A stretch of DNA of 64,000 nt from Flavihumibacter soli (GTDB taxonomy: Bacteria > Bacteroidota > Bacteroidia > Sphingobacteriales > Sphingobacteriaceae), in NCBI RefSeq assembly GCF_010692725.1, contig NZ_JAAFZB010000096.1, forward strand, positions 558,001-622,000, given 5' to 3'. The translations under genes were made by a program, and so were the position numbers. Position 1 is the stretch's first letter; every line of letters starts with the position of its first letter. Below the pieces are notes generated by a model. The model had not been told where the DNA came from. It did not search any database and saw nothing but the letters and a program-made list of their open reading frames with translations. This document shows, piece after piece, positions 28,024 through 37,800 of the stretch.

Positions 28024-28247
28024 ATTAGATTTTAGATATGAGATATTAGATGTTAGACACTAGAAATTAGACATTAGATATTAGACATCAGACATCAGAC
28101 AAAGCTGCTCCAGAAATGATGCCTCATCCCTAATTTTCTAATTTTTTAAGGCAGATGGTTGTCGTACCAATCCTGTGACTAATGCCAAGAGTATCAACCT
28201 GATGCAACGTTATCTCATATCTAGTGTCTCAAATCTAATGTCTCATC
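28024..28247. repeat. Inverted-arm element, word TTAGACATTAGAT
   Basis: Left arm 28024-28100 is a run of degenerate 9-11 bp words (TTAGATAT, TTAGACAC, TTAGACAT, CAGACAT). Right arm 28211-28247 uses the same words inverted: TAGATATGAGATA (28033-28045) matches 28211-28223 exactly, GACACTAGA (28056-28064) matches 28220-28228, and GACATTAGAT (28070-28079) matches 28233-28242. The order of words differs between arms, so they are related by vocabulary rather than by one clean duplication. The right arm runs into the ABC-transporter stop codon. Confidence 0.65.
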
Positions 28248-30006
28248 GCCCGATTCCTTCGGAATTGAACTGGAGATCATAGAGCCGGCGATAGTAGCCG
28301 TCCAGTTTCAGAAGTTCCTGGTGCGACCCGATTTCCTTGATCTCACCGTGATCAAGCACGATGATCTTATCTGCATTTTGTATTGTTGAGAGGCGATGGG
28401 CGATCACGATGGAGGTTCGGCCTTTCATTAATTGATTGATTGCCTTCTGGATCAGCTCCTCTGTCTCCGTATCGACGGAAGACGTAGCTTCGTCAAGCAC
28501 CAGGATGCGGGGGTTATAAACGAGTGCCCTGATAAATGAAATGAGCTGCGACTGTCCTGCAGACAGGGTTGCACCCCTTTCCATGACATTATAATCGTAT
28601 CCTTCCGGGAGACGCTCAATAAAATCATGGGCACCGACATCCCTGGCCGCCTGAACAAGTCTTTCCCGTGTGATATCCGCATTATTGAGATTGATATTAT
28701 TAGCGATGGTATCGGAGAAGAGAAATACATCCTGAAGTACCGTTGCTATCCGCGACCTTAAATAGGTAAGGTCGTAATCCCTTATATCGACATCATCTAT
28801 CTTTACACTTCCCCTGCTGATCTCGTAAAAGCGGTTTAATATGTTAATAGTGGAGGATTTTCCGGCGCCGGTAGCTCCGACCAGCGCGAGTGTTTCGCCG
28901 GGCATCACCGTAAAGGAAATATCCTTCAGCACCCAGTCTTCTTCGTTATATGCGAACCAGACATGGCTGAATTCTATTTTTCCCTGAAGTGCCTCCGGTT
29001 TCAGAGTGCCTGGGTTTTCTGTCACTTCATTCGTGTCCAGAACATTGAAGATCCGCTCCGCTCCTACCATACCCATCTGCAGCGTATTGAACTTGTCAGC
29101 AAGCTCTCGGATCGGCCGGAACAACATGTTGATACACATGATGAACGAAACAATAACGCCAGGTGTGATCTCGTTCTCGAGGATAGACCTAGAGCCGTAC
29201 CAGACCAATAGCCCTAATGACGCAGCAGAGATGATCTCGACCACCGGGAAGAATATGGAGTAATACCAGTTGGAACGGATATGAGCGTCGCGATGTCGCG
29301 CGTTGATGATCTTGAATTTGTCCATCTCCTGTTTTTCGCGCCCGAAATAATGAATGATACTCATCCCGCTTATATGTTCCTGCAAAAAGGTATTGAGATG
29401 GGAAACTTCTGTGCGGACCGCCTGGAATGCCGACTTGATGGCTTCTTTAAAAATATAGGAAGCAGCTACTAAGAATGGCATTGGGATCAATACAATAAGA
29501 GTCAGCTCCCAATTCGTATACAGCATAAAGGCAATGATAAAAGTCACCAGCAGAATGTCGCCAATAATGACGATCAATCCCTCAGAAAAGATATCAGCAA
29601 TAGTTTCCAGGTCGGAGACTGTCCGTGTAATGAGCTGTCCGATCGGGGTACGGTCGAAATACTTCAGCCTCAGGCTGCTGATGTGATTAAATACATTTAC
29701 CCGGAGATCTTTAATGACCGACTGGCCTAAGACGTTAGTCAGAAAGGTGTGAAAATATTGTACAACCGTTTGCAGCAAAAGTAATCCGATCATTAACAGG
29801 GTCATACGTATCAGCCCGGTGCTATTGTTATTCAGGATAAACTTATCAAGAGTATACTCGATGAGGAAAGGCCGTAAGAGCGCTAAGACAGCAAGGGCAA
29901 TGGTTAGCAGCAGTGACCAGATAAAAATGCCCCGATATGGCTTCACATAATGAAGTAGCCTCCGTAACAGGTTAATATCAACCGCTTTGCCGCTTACTTT
30001 TGCCAT
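28243..30006 (-). CDS. ABC exporter half-transporter (MsbA/multidrug type)
   Basis: 587 residues: a six-span membrane domain (about 25-330) fused to a nucleotide-binding domain. Walker A GATGAGKS (Lys383), signature LSAGQSQL, Walker B ILVLDEATSS, H-loop AHRLST. It should act as a homodimer in the inner membrane. The substrate (lipid, drug or peptide) is not readable; the domain order fits exporters such as MsbA or multidrug pumps. Neighbour truA lies 59 bp upstream on the same strand. Confidence 0.9.
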   Translation of the reverse strand: MAKVSGKAVDINLLRRLLHYVKPYRGIFIWSLLLTIALAVLALLRPFLIEYTLDKFILNNNSTGLIRMTLLMIGLLLLQTVVQYFHTFLTNVLGQSVIKDLRVNVFNHISSLRLKYFDRTPIGQLITRTVSDLETIADIFSEGLIVIIGDILLVTFIIAFMLYTNWELTLIVLIPMPFLVAASYIFKEAIKSAFQAVRTEVSHLNTFLQEHISGMSIIHYFGREKQEMDKFKIINARHRDAHIRSNWYYSIFFPVVEIISAASLGLLVWYGSRSILENEITPGVIVSFIMCINMLFRPIRELADKFNTLQMGMVGAERIFNVLDTNEVTENPGTLKPEALQGKIEFSHVWFAYNEEDWVLKDISFTVMPGETLALVGATGAGKSSTINILNRFYEISRGSVKIDDVDIRDYDLTYLRSRIATVLQDVFLFSDTIANNINLNNADITRERLVQAARDVGAHDFIERLPEGYDYNVMERGATLSAGQSQLISFIRALVYNPRILVLDEATSSVDTETEELIQKAINQLMKGRTSIVIAHRLSTIQNADKIIVLDHGEIKEIGSHQELLKLDGYYRRLYDLQFNSEGIGR

Positions 30007-30065
30007 TTATTAGAGGGAATTACTTTTTTGTTATTTGGGGATTCTGAGCGTGCAATTCAAAATAA

Positions 30066-30854
30066 CTAGTTCTTAATCTGGTCAGCTTCCATAAACGGGT
30101 ATTTCACTTCAGTCAGAAACAGTCCGCATGCCGGCACCGACATTCCTGCGTTTGACCGGCTTTTACTTTCGATTATCTGTCTAACTGCCTCCGGTTCGAT
30201 CTCGCCCTTACCTACCTTTATTAATGTTCCCACAATTGCTCTCACCATATTGCGAAGAAAGCGGTCTGCGGAAATATAGAAGACCATCTTATCTCCTTCC
30301 ATCCGCCATTCGGCTTTGCTGATAAGGCAATTATTGGTAAATGTTTGCGTATTGGACTTACTGAAACAGCTAAAATCGCGATATTCCATAATTATTGAAG
30401 CTCCCCGGTTCATGAGGTCCAGATCCGGCTTATCACGGAGAAGCCATGACATTCCCTGCCGGAACGGATCCTTTTCAAAATGGATATGATACTGATAGGA
30501 ACGCATGACCGCATCAAAACGTGCATGCGCGTTTGGCAAAACCTCAAAAAGCCGCTTCACAGCGATATCGTATGGGAGTATGGAGTTCAGGCTGGTGATT
30601 AGTTGGGAGTTTGGAGTTGGAAGTTTGGAGTCAGGACTCGGAATTACTATATCGAAATGCGCGAACAGCTGGATTGCATGTACGCCGGTATCCGTACGGC
30701 CGCAGCCCACCGTTTCAATATTTTGCCGTAAGATAGTCGAAAGAGCTTTATTGAGAATTTCCTGTACACTGATCGCATTCTGTTGAATTTGCCAGCCATG
30801 ATAAGCGGTGCCTTTGAAGGCGATTTCGATAAAATATCTCCGTGTTTCGTTCAA
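30066..30854 (-). CDS. truA: tRNA pseudouridine(38-40) synthase
   Basis: Modifies uridines 38-40 in the tRNA anticodon stem. GRTDTGVHA holds catalytic Asp55 (numbered from the chosen start); RYFIEIAFKGTAYHGWQ opens the fold; RFLRNMVRAIVG is the conserved C-terminal motif. No ATG precedes the fold. The TTG at 30854 gives a normal-sized 262-residue enzyme; the frame could extend to another TTG at 30893. After AHFD there is an unusual Pro/Ser/Asn-rich stretch (SPDSKLPTPNSQLIT) encoded by low-complexity repeat DNA at 30595-30645. The remaining sequence looks intact, so the enzyme is probably functional. Confidence 0.9.
   Translation of the reverse strand: MNETRRYFIEIAFKGTAYHGWQIQQNAISVQEILNKALSTILRQNIETVGCGRTDTGVHAIQLFAHFDIVIPSPDSKLPTPNSQLITSLNSILPYDIAVKRLFEVLPNAHARFDAVMRSYQYHIHFEKDPFRQGMSWLLRDKPDLDLMNRGASIIMEYRDFSCFSKSNTQTFTNNCLISKAEWRMEGDKMVFYISADRFLRNMVRAIVGTLIKVGKGEIEPEAVRQIIESKSRSNAGMSVPACGLFLTEVKYPFMEADQIKN
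30595..30645. repeat. Low-complexity repeat arm inside truA
   Basis: Plus-strand words GGGAGTTTGGAGTT and GGAAGTTTGGAGTC in tandem, then GAGTC-AG-GACTC. The style is that of the intergenic arms, but there is only one arm and it is translated in frame in truA as a loop insertion. Confidence 0.55.
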
Positions 30855-30858
30855 GATG

Positions 30859-30866
30859 CAAAGATA
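30859..30866 (-). promoter_or_regulatory. Possible -7 element of truA
   Basis: Minus-strand TATCTTTG. A transcript from here would begin almost at the TTG (30854), so truA would be nearly leaderless. The nearest TTG -33 candidate is 24 bp away, a poor spacing. Confidence 0.3.
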
Positions 30867-30886
30867 ATTATCAGGATTGAAAAGTA

Positions 30887-30915
30887 TTTGCAAGAGCGCT
30901 TAATTTCTATATTTG
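30887..30915 (+). promoter_or_regulatory. Promoter of the DUF4293 gene
   Basis: TTTG (30887-30890), 17 bp, TATATTTG (30908-30915): full consensus with good spacing. Predicted start near 30922, ten bases before the ATG. Confidence 0.65.
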
Positions 30916-30931
30916 CCTAAAATCGAAAGAA

Positions 30932-31399
30932 ATGCTTCAACGTGTACAAACCATCTGGCTCTTTTTTGCAACTGCTGCTATATTCAGCTTGTTTCTGTTT
31001 CCATACCTCCAGGTTTTGGGTCCCGATGGCACCGCGAAAGCGCTTAAAGTTACCGGGGTATACCAGGATATGAACGGACAGGTTGTTCAAACAGAACCGT
31101 TCCTTGCTCTGACGATTGCCACGGTCATACTGGGACTCATCCCTTTCGTTATTATATTCTTCTACCGCAATCGCAAAAAGCAGATCAATATCAGTTACCT
31201 TGCGATCCTGGCCATTCTGGGTTATAGTTTCTGGCTCGTGCAAACCGCAAAGAATGTACTTGGAAACGTCACGTTGCAATTAGGCAATTATGGGATCGGC
31301 GTGATCCTGCCGTCTCTGGCTATCTTGTTCATTATACTGGCTCTGCGAGGCATCCGGAAAGACGAAAAACTGGTAAGATCTGCTGACCGGCTACGGTAA
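30932..31399 (+). CDS. DUF4293-family four-span membrane protein
   Basis: 155 residues with four predicted spans: IWLFFATAAIFSLFLFPYL, FLALTIATVILGLIPFVII, ISYLAILAILGYSFWL and GIGVILPSLAILFIILAL. The start MLQRVQTIWLF is typical of the Bacteroidota DUF4293 family, whose function is unknown. Divergent from truA with its own promoter. No conserved charged residue in the spans suggests a transporter. Confidence 0.82.
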   Translation: MLQRVQTIWLFFATAAIFSLFLFPYLQVLGPDGTAKALKVTGVYQDMNGQVVQTEPFLALTIATVILGLIPFVIIFFYRNRKKQINISYLAILAILGYSFWLVQTAKNVLGNVTLQLGNYGIGVILPSLAILFIILALRGIRKDEKLVRSADRLR

Positions 31400-31493
31400 T
31401 ATTCGTGCGTTTAAATTAAACGTCGCGCTGCTTTTCCAGCGAAAAACTGCGTTAAGACGATAATTGTCAACAAGTTAAGCGACAAAGAATTTA

Positions 31494-31525
31494 TTGAAAT
31501 AGCCAGTTATTTTTACATACCTTTG
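31494..31525 (+). promoter_or_regulatory. Promoter of the DEAD-box helicase gene
   Basis: TTG (31494-31496), 21 bp, TACCTTTG (31518-31525). The predicted start near 31532 coincides with the first base of a 6-bp hairpin CCCAAC/GTTGGG (31532-31537, 31544-31549) in a short leader before the ATG at 31564. Confidence 0.65.
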
Positions 31526-31563
31526 CGGCTGCCCAACAATTAGGTTGGGATTTATATATTATC

Positions 31564-33417
31564 ATGAACCCATTTAGTACCTTGGGTATCCGTCATGATA
31601 TTGTTAATGCCATTACTGAACTAGGGTATGAAAAACCCTCACCGATCCAGGAGCAAGCCATCCCGGTATTACTTTCAGGCAGCAACGATTTTGTCGGATT
31701 AGCTCAAACAGGAACCGGTAAAACGGCAGCCTTCGGCCTCCCATTATTAGAATTACTGGATTTCGAGGAAAATTATCCACAGGCACTTATTCTGTGCCCA
31801 ACCCGTGAACTGTGTCTACAGATCACAAATGATTTGAAAACGTACTCCAAGAACATGAAGAACGTGAATGTTGTCGCCGTTTACGGTGGAGCCAACATTT
31901 CAGATCAATTACGCCAGATTAAAAGAGGCGTTCAAATTGTAGTGGCCACACCGGGCCGGATGCTTGACATCATTAACCGGAAAGCCATTGATTTTACCCA
32001 GGTTCAATACGTTGTATTGGATGAAGCAGATGAAATGCTGAACATGGGTTTCCAGGAAGACATTGACCAGATCTTATCTACCACTCCGGACGATAAAAAA
32101 ACCTGGTTGTTTTCTGCAACAATGCCTGGCGAAGTCCGCCGCATTGCTAAGAAGTACATGACTGATCCGTTTGAATTAACAATGGGTACTAAAAATACCG
32201 GTAACGTTAATATCTCACACGAGTATTATGTTGTACGTGCCCGGGATAAATATGCTGCATTTAAGCGCATCGTTGATTTCAACCCCGAGATCTTTGGTAT
32301 CGTATTTTGCCGTACCAAGATCGAGACACAGGAAATTGCTGAATCTCTAATTAAAGACGGATATAATGCCGATGCATTGCACGGCGATCTATCTCAGCAA
32401 CAAAGAGATAAAGTAATGAAACGTTACCGTGACCGCAGCCTGCAGTTGTTAATTGCAACTGACGTAGCTGCCCGTGGTATCGACGTGAACGATGTAACGC
32501 ACGTGATCAACTATTCATTACCTGATGAGATCGAAAACTATACTCACCGAAGCGGTCGTACAGCCCGTGCCGGTAAGATGGGAATTTCAATTGCTATCAT
32601 TAACTCTAAAGAGCTTGGCAAGATCCGTCAGATCGAACGTGTTATTGGAAAACAGTTTACAAAAGCTGAAATTCCAAATGGCTTTGACGTTTGCGAGAAA
32701 CAATTATTTGCGTTAGTGCATAAAGTGCATAACGTTGAAGTGAACGAAGAGCAGATCGAACAATACATCCCGCGTATTATGGATGAATTTAAAGATCTGG
32801 AGAAAGAAGACATTATTAAGCGTTTTGCTTCTTTGGAATTCAATCGCTTCCTTGAATATTATTCGAATGCACCTGACCTGAATGCGACTCATGAAGAGCG
32901 TACCGGTGACCGTGGAGACCGTTCATTCAAATCGAGTACCAGCGCAGGCTTCACTCGCTTATTTATGAACCTTGGCTCTGTGGATGACTTTACACGTGGT
33001 GATATGTTAGGGTTTATCTGTAACAATGCCAAGATCAGCGGAAAGAGCGTAGGAAAGATCGACCTGAAAGGTGTTTTCACATTTTTCGAAGTTGAAAACT
33101 CTGTTGCCGACCAGGTTACTCAGGCATTTAAGTCTGTAGACTACCAGGGACGGGATGTGCGCATCGAACCTGCCGGCGACCGTGAAGGCGGAAGCAGCCG
33201 TGAAGGTGGCAGAGGCGAACGTGGTGGCTTTAGCCGCGAAAGAAGCGGTGGTGGTGGCGGTGGTTATCGTGGCCGTACCGGTGGAAATCGTGAAGGCGGA
33301 AGTCGTGAAGGTGGCGGTTTCCGTGACTTCTCTGGCAAACGCCGTGAAGACCGTGGTGGAAGCAGTTCGGCCGGCCCTCGTCGTGAAGGCGGTGGTGACA
33401 GACGCAGACGCAGTTAA
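31564..33417 (+). CDS. DEAD-box RNA helicase (DeaD/CsdA type) with RG-rich tail
   Basis: 617 residues. All helicase motifs are present: GYEKPSPIQ (Q motif), AQTGTGKTAA (I), PTRELC (Ia), TPGR (Ib), VLDEADEM (II), SATMP (III), VFCRT (IV), ATDVAARGIDV (V) and HRSGRTARAG (VI). A DbpA/CsdA-like RNA-binding domain spans about residues 475-540, then an Arg/Gly-rich tail with repeated REGG and RGG units that likely binds RNA loosely. Such enzymes unwind rRNA and mRNA, especially in the cold. Strong promoter and terminator; monocistronic. Confidence 0.92.
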   Translation: MNPFSTLGIRHDIVNAITELGYEKPSPIQEQAIPVLLSGSNDFVGLAQTGTGKTAAFGLPLLELLDFEENYPQALILCPTRELCLQITNDLKTYSKNMKNVNVVAVYGGANISDQLRQIKRGVQIVVATPGRMLDIINRKAIDFTQVQYVVLDEADEMLNMGFQEDIDQILSTTPDDKKTWLFSATMPGEVRRIAKKYMTDPFELTMGTKNTGNVNISHEYYVVRARDKYAAFKRIVDFNPEIFGIVFCRTKIETQEIAESLIKDGYNADALHGDLSQQQRDKVMKRYRDRSLQLLIATDVAARGIDVNDVTHVINYSLPDEIENYTHRSGRTARAGKMGISIAIINSKELGKIRQIERVIGKQFTKAEIPNGFDVCEKQLFALVHKVHNVEVNEEQIEQYIPRIMDEFKDLEKEDIIKRFASLEFNRFLEYYSNAPDLNATHEERTGDRGDRSFKSSTSAGFTRLFMNLGSVDDFTRGDMLGFICNNAKISGKSVGKIDLKGVFTFFEVENSVADQVTQAFKSVDYQGRDVRIEPAGDREGGSSREGGRGERGGFSRERSGGGGGGYRGRTGGNREGGSREGGGFRDFSGKRREDRGGSSSAGPRREGGGDRRRRS

Positions 33418-33429
33418 GAAATATTTCTT

Positions 33430-33476
33430 TTTAAACGAAAAAAGCTCCTGTAAATCAGGAGCTTTTTTCGTTTAAA
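33430..33476. terminator. Very long bidirectional terminator
   Basis: Perfect 21-bp stem (33430-33450 with 33456-33476) and 5-nt loop TAAAT; the core is AGCTCCTG/CAGGAGCT flanked by A6/T6 and CG. It separates convergent helicase and haloperoxidase-like genes. Confidence 0.88.
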
Positions 33477-33491
33477 TCACTATTAAAAAAA

Positions 33492-34814
33492 TTACAAACG
33501 TAGCTTTTCAATTACCCTATCACCTACCTTTTTACCCTCATTAAATCCGTGATCAACACTATAACGATAATGTATACCGCCGTAAACACGGCTAATAGAA
33601 GCTTCGTTTGCTGCTTGCAGAAATGATTTAAAATTTCGCTTCATGCCGATATACTTAAGGTCACTGGTATCCTCAAAGGCAAAGTTGTCGCCAAATATCT
33701 TGGTTAAAACAGTTGCCGCGGCACTGGTAATTGTACTGTGCCCACTTGGGAATTCAGGAAAGGGAGGGGTTTGCAGCATGGGCTGCCATTGACCATCAAT
33801 TTTTTCGTTGATGACAGTAATCGGGCGAACAGTATTGTATTTATATTTCAGATTCCAGCAACAAATAAAGCCATCATACATTGCAATTGCCGTTGCAGCA
33901 TATGCCTTTGCTGTTTTTACGGCATCGGCTTTAGTCTGTTTACTGGCGATGGCGGTAATACCCATCCAATGCCCGCCGGGAGTTATTTTTTTATTAGCAA
34001 ACATCATATGACCGGAATGCTCCACAACAAATGGATTATCATCCCAGTAGCGGGCTATTTCTTTCTGTTCTTTTGTAAGTTTATTGGTCACATTATAAAG
34101 TCCCATCACCTCCTGATGGTATTTACTTTTGGGTTCTAAGCTATATTCTGGAAGAGCTTGTATTTCAGCATTTGCAAGTTCTGCTGAATCTAATACAAAA
34201 GGCCTGATGCGGCCCCAGTAAGCCTCAACACCATCAAAGTAATCAGGTGAAGTAGGCCGCCATTTACCAGGAGCATCATTTCCCAGATGCTTCGGCATTG
34301 CCCTTGTCTGTTTATAATTATCCTGTGCAGCTCTTGCTAAAATTACTTTACCAATTGAATCGCCAAACTGCACCGATCGTTCGTAAACGCTTTGGTCAAG
34401 AGAATTCTTAAACTGAGCATAAGTTCGCTCCTCATAATCCTTTAAAGAATCCAGTGAGAAAACCACTTTGTGAACAACCGTGAAGAATGCCCTGGTTGCC
34501 GCAAGTGTATAATTATAATCTTTGCCCTTTTCCGGTTCCGGCAAAATTTTAAAGCCATTTAACTGGGTAATTAAGGAAGGTGACCCCGGTTTGGCAAAGC
34601 GCATAGCTTCATAAGATGCCAGCGACGAATATGCATAAATCCGGCTGGCAACCGGAGGTGTAAATACATCGTAAATAATTACCTGGGTGAGCTGATCCTG
34701 GTTATTGTGCAGAATGTCCGGATCACTGACATTAGTATTCTGTTTACTATTGCAACCACATAGTATGAAAAGGATCAGGATAAAAACAGAATTAAGTTGG
34801 AAGATTTTATTCAT
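33492..34814 (-). CDS. Vanadium-dependent haloperoxidase-like PAP2 lipoprotein
   Basis: 440 residues. Lipoprotein signal ending LILFILCGC (Cys21). The C-terminal half is all-helical with the PAP2 / vanadium-haloperoxidase triad of motifs: KYNTVRP, PSGHS and SRVYGGIHYRYSVDHG, i.e. the phosphate/vanadate-binding Lys, Arg, Ser, His, Arg and His. Whether it oxidises halides or is a phosphatase cannot be decided from sequence. It is last in a leftward group (UnbV lipoprotein 27 bp upstream, SusD/SusC before that), a combination I have seen repeatedly in Bacteroidota. Confidence 0.85.
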   Translation of the reverse strand: MNKIFQLNSVFILILFILCGCNSKQNTNVSDPDILHNNQDQLTQVIIYDVFTPPVASRIYAYSSLASYEAMRFAKPGSPSLITQLNGFKILPEPEKGKDYNYTLAATRAFFTVVHKVVFSLDSLKDYEERTYAQFKNSLDQSVYERSVQFGDSIGKVILARAAQDNYKQTRAMPKHLGNDAPGKWRPTSPDYFDGVEAYWGRIRPFVLDSAELANAEIQALPEYSLEPKSKYHQEVMGLYNVTNKLTKEQKEIARYWDDNPFVVEHSGHMMFANKKITPGGHWMGITAIASKQTKADAVKTAKAYAATAIAMYDGFICCWNLKYKYNTVRPITVINEKIDGQWQPMLQTPPFPEFPSGHSTITSAAATVLTKIFGDNFAFEDTSDLKYIGMKRNFKSFLQAANEASISRVYGGIHYRYSVDHGFNEGKKVGDRVIEKLRL

Positions 34815-34841
34815 TTCAAAAGGTTAAAAATCTAAGTAGCT

Positions 34842-37800
34842 CTAGTTAACTGTAACACTTCTTGTACTTCCCTTGGAATTGGTTATGATACAAGATTTAA
34901 CATCATTTATTGCAAAAAAACGACTGCTTTGGGATAGGAAAGATGCCCCATAGTATAATTCAACCTTCCTCTTTTTCCCATTTTTAAAAGTTAATAACGC
35001 AAACATATCATCGGGTTTTGCATCAATCATTGCAAATTGCTGCCTGGTTTTATAGATCTGGATAGGCCCTTTATTTTGAGTTGCAGCCAGAAGATAAGTG
35101 TTATCCGCACCCTTCAACTTGCTTAAACCTTTACCATTTCCCTTAATGAAAATGCCACTTTGCCGTATTGACAATGGTAAAAACCCGCCTTTACCATCAC
35201 CTCTTAAAACAAGGCCGTTTAAAGCGTCATAGCGTCCAACATTGGGATCTGTACCATAATCATTCGTATTGATACAGATATCCAGGTTGCCGTCATTGTC
35301 GAAATCATCTGCAACCATTCCATTAAGTACTGACACTTGGGAGGCTAGGGGAAGTTCTTTCATTGTAAAGTGTCCGCCTCCATCATTTTGCAAATAAGCG
35401 GATGCCATGTAATTAGCAGAAAGCTTTAAAGCATCCTTCATTTTTTCGGGAGGTAGCAGGGTGTCAATAATTGAATTCGCAAATAGATTGTAATTCTGAA
35501 ATTTAATCCTCGTTCCAATTATTTGCTTTACCATATCATCTCTTCCATGAGCAGGAAACTCTAGCCAGGGTGCGTTTTTCTCTAATGTTGCCGGCAAGAA
35601 TAAAGATGGTATGGCATCATAACTTCCATTGTTATCAAAATCTTTCGCTCTTATTGACACAGGCATCTTATCAGTGGCACGATAAAAAGAGTTTAATCCA
35701 ATATTCCCTGCAACATAATCGATGTCACCGTCATTATCAAAATCCCCCGGAGTGATACTATTCCACCATCCTACCTTATTTCCTACGCCACTATTTGATG
35801 TAACATCTACAAACTTCCCGTTTTTATTCAACAGAAATTTAACTGACATCCACTCACCAGCTAACAGAATGTCAGGCCAGCCATCATTATTAAAATCTGA
35901 AAAAACAGCATCGCAGGTGAGTCCAATATTCTGTAATGCAGGAGCTACTATTTTAGTGACATCAGTAAACAAGACTTTTCCATTTTGGGAATCATTTCTA
36001 TATATAAAACTGCTTGTCGCCTTAGGATAAAAATGAGGGTCTACCCTGCCAGCAATAAATAGATCTAAATCTCCATCTCTGTCAAAGTCGGCAGCCCGAA
36101 CACTGAATTTGCTTGTATTATTTACCGGAAGTCCGGAAGGAAGAAGTGTAAACTTACCCTTACCATTATTTATATACAGTGCATCCGAATATGACATATC
36201 ACCTTGTTCATATATATATCCACCTGAAGAGGTATACAAATCAAGATCACCATCCCCATCGGCATCAAATAAAAGAACTCCCCTATCATCAGATTTCTTT
36301 TGAACAGACTGAACATTTGTCATCAAAGATGACTGGGTGAATTTTGCATTACTATTTTGCGTAAACACCATTGGACTAAATCCAGGAGCACCACCAGTTA
36401 TAAAATCATCCAGCTTGTCTCCATTGATATCTCCTACTGCAATGCCCGGAGAATATTCTGTGAACTTATGCGGTAGTAATTTTTGAATATTAAAATCCAC
36501 ATAGTCCCTCTGTTGATGAACATAGCTAACACCAACATTCGACGTAATATTTGTGAACAGATTATCAGAGGCAAGAACAGCCTGTTTTTCCTTTTGAAAA
36601 GCTTGGGCATTTTTAATATCAACAGTTAATAATTGATTCTTAAGGCCGGACTTTATTACCTGTTTTAACCCACCCGGCCATAAAATCTCAACAGAGTCGA
36701 TTTTCTCATTTGGAACCAGGCCAAAATGCATTATCGGAGATACGGAGGAAATATATCCTCTAAATGGATTATTAATAAAGGTTTGAGTATTGCTTTTTTG
36801 GTGAAGGGTAACTTTGGTTCCTAAGCCATTAATATTTTTATCAGAACCCTTAAAATTTACATTTAAGTAATTAAGGTTTTCAGGTTTAACTATTCTGTTC
36901 TCGTATACCGAAGCGGGATCATTTATATTATTTATGACAACATCCATGTCACCATCATTATCCAAATCAGCATAGACCGCCCCATTTGAAAAATTAGATT
37001 CTTCTAGGCCCCAATCCATCGTTTTATCAGAAAAACGGAATTGGCCATTATTTTTATAGACGTAATTATGAATTTTCACCTCCGGTATTTCAGACAACAT
37101 GTCTTTTTTAGACGTAAGCTGAAAGGCCTCCTGCCTGAACACAATAAAATCATGATCGGTGATGTCCTTTGGAAAGCCGTTTGTGAACAGAATGTCTCTA
37201 AAACCGTCACTATCGTAATCACCCACTAAAGGAGTCCAGCTCCAGTCAGTTTCTGCAATCCCAGCAAAAAAACCGACGTCCGAAAAAACAGGATGCTTAA
37301 TGCTATCACCTGCGCCCATTGTAGGTCCCTGATTGGCCTGCACCATATTGCGGGTGTACTGATACTGGTATCCGAATTGATCACTATTTTGATACATCTG
37401 GTAGGAAAGAGGATTCTGAAACATTTTCTTTCTGAAGTTATCCTGCGGTGCCATATCCACCTCCACGATATCCTCTAGTCCATCATTGTTCAAATCAACA
37501 GCATCGGTACCCATTGAATTGGCTGCTGCATGCTTGAAGTAATCCATTACATGATCTGTAAATGTGCCATCATGATTATTGATGTAAAGCACATTATTGG
37601 ATATATAGTCATTAGCTTCAAAAATATCCAGCCATCCGTCATCGTTCGCATCAAATATATTTACCGCATGGGTATAACCCTCAATTAATATTCCTGCCTG
37701 CCTTGACACATCCGTATAAACAGGGTGATTTAATTTTTCATCCCAGTCGTTACGATACAGTTTACTTGTACTTGGATGCTCCCCATTCAAATTCCTCTTT

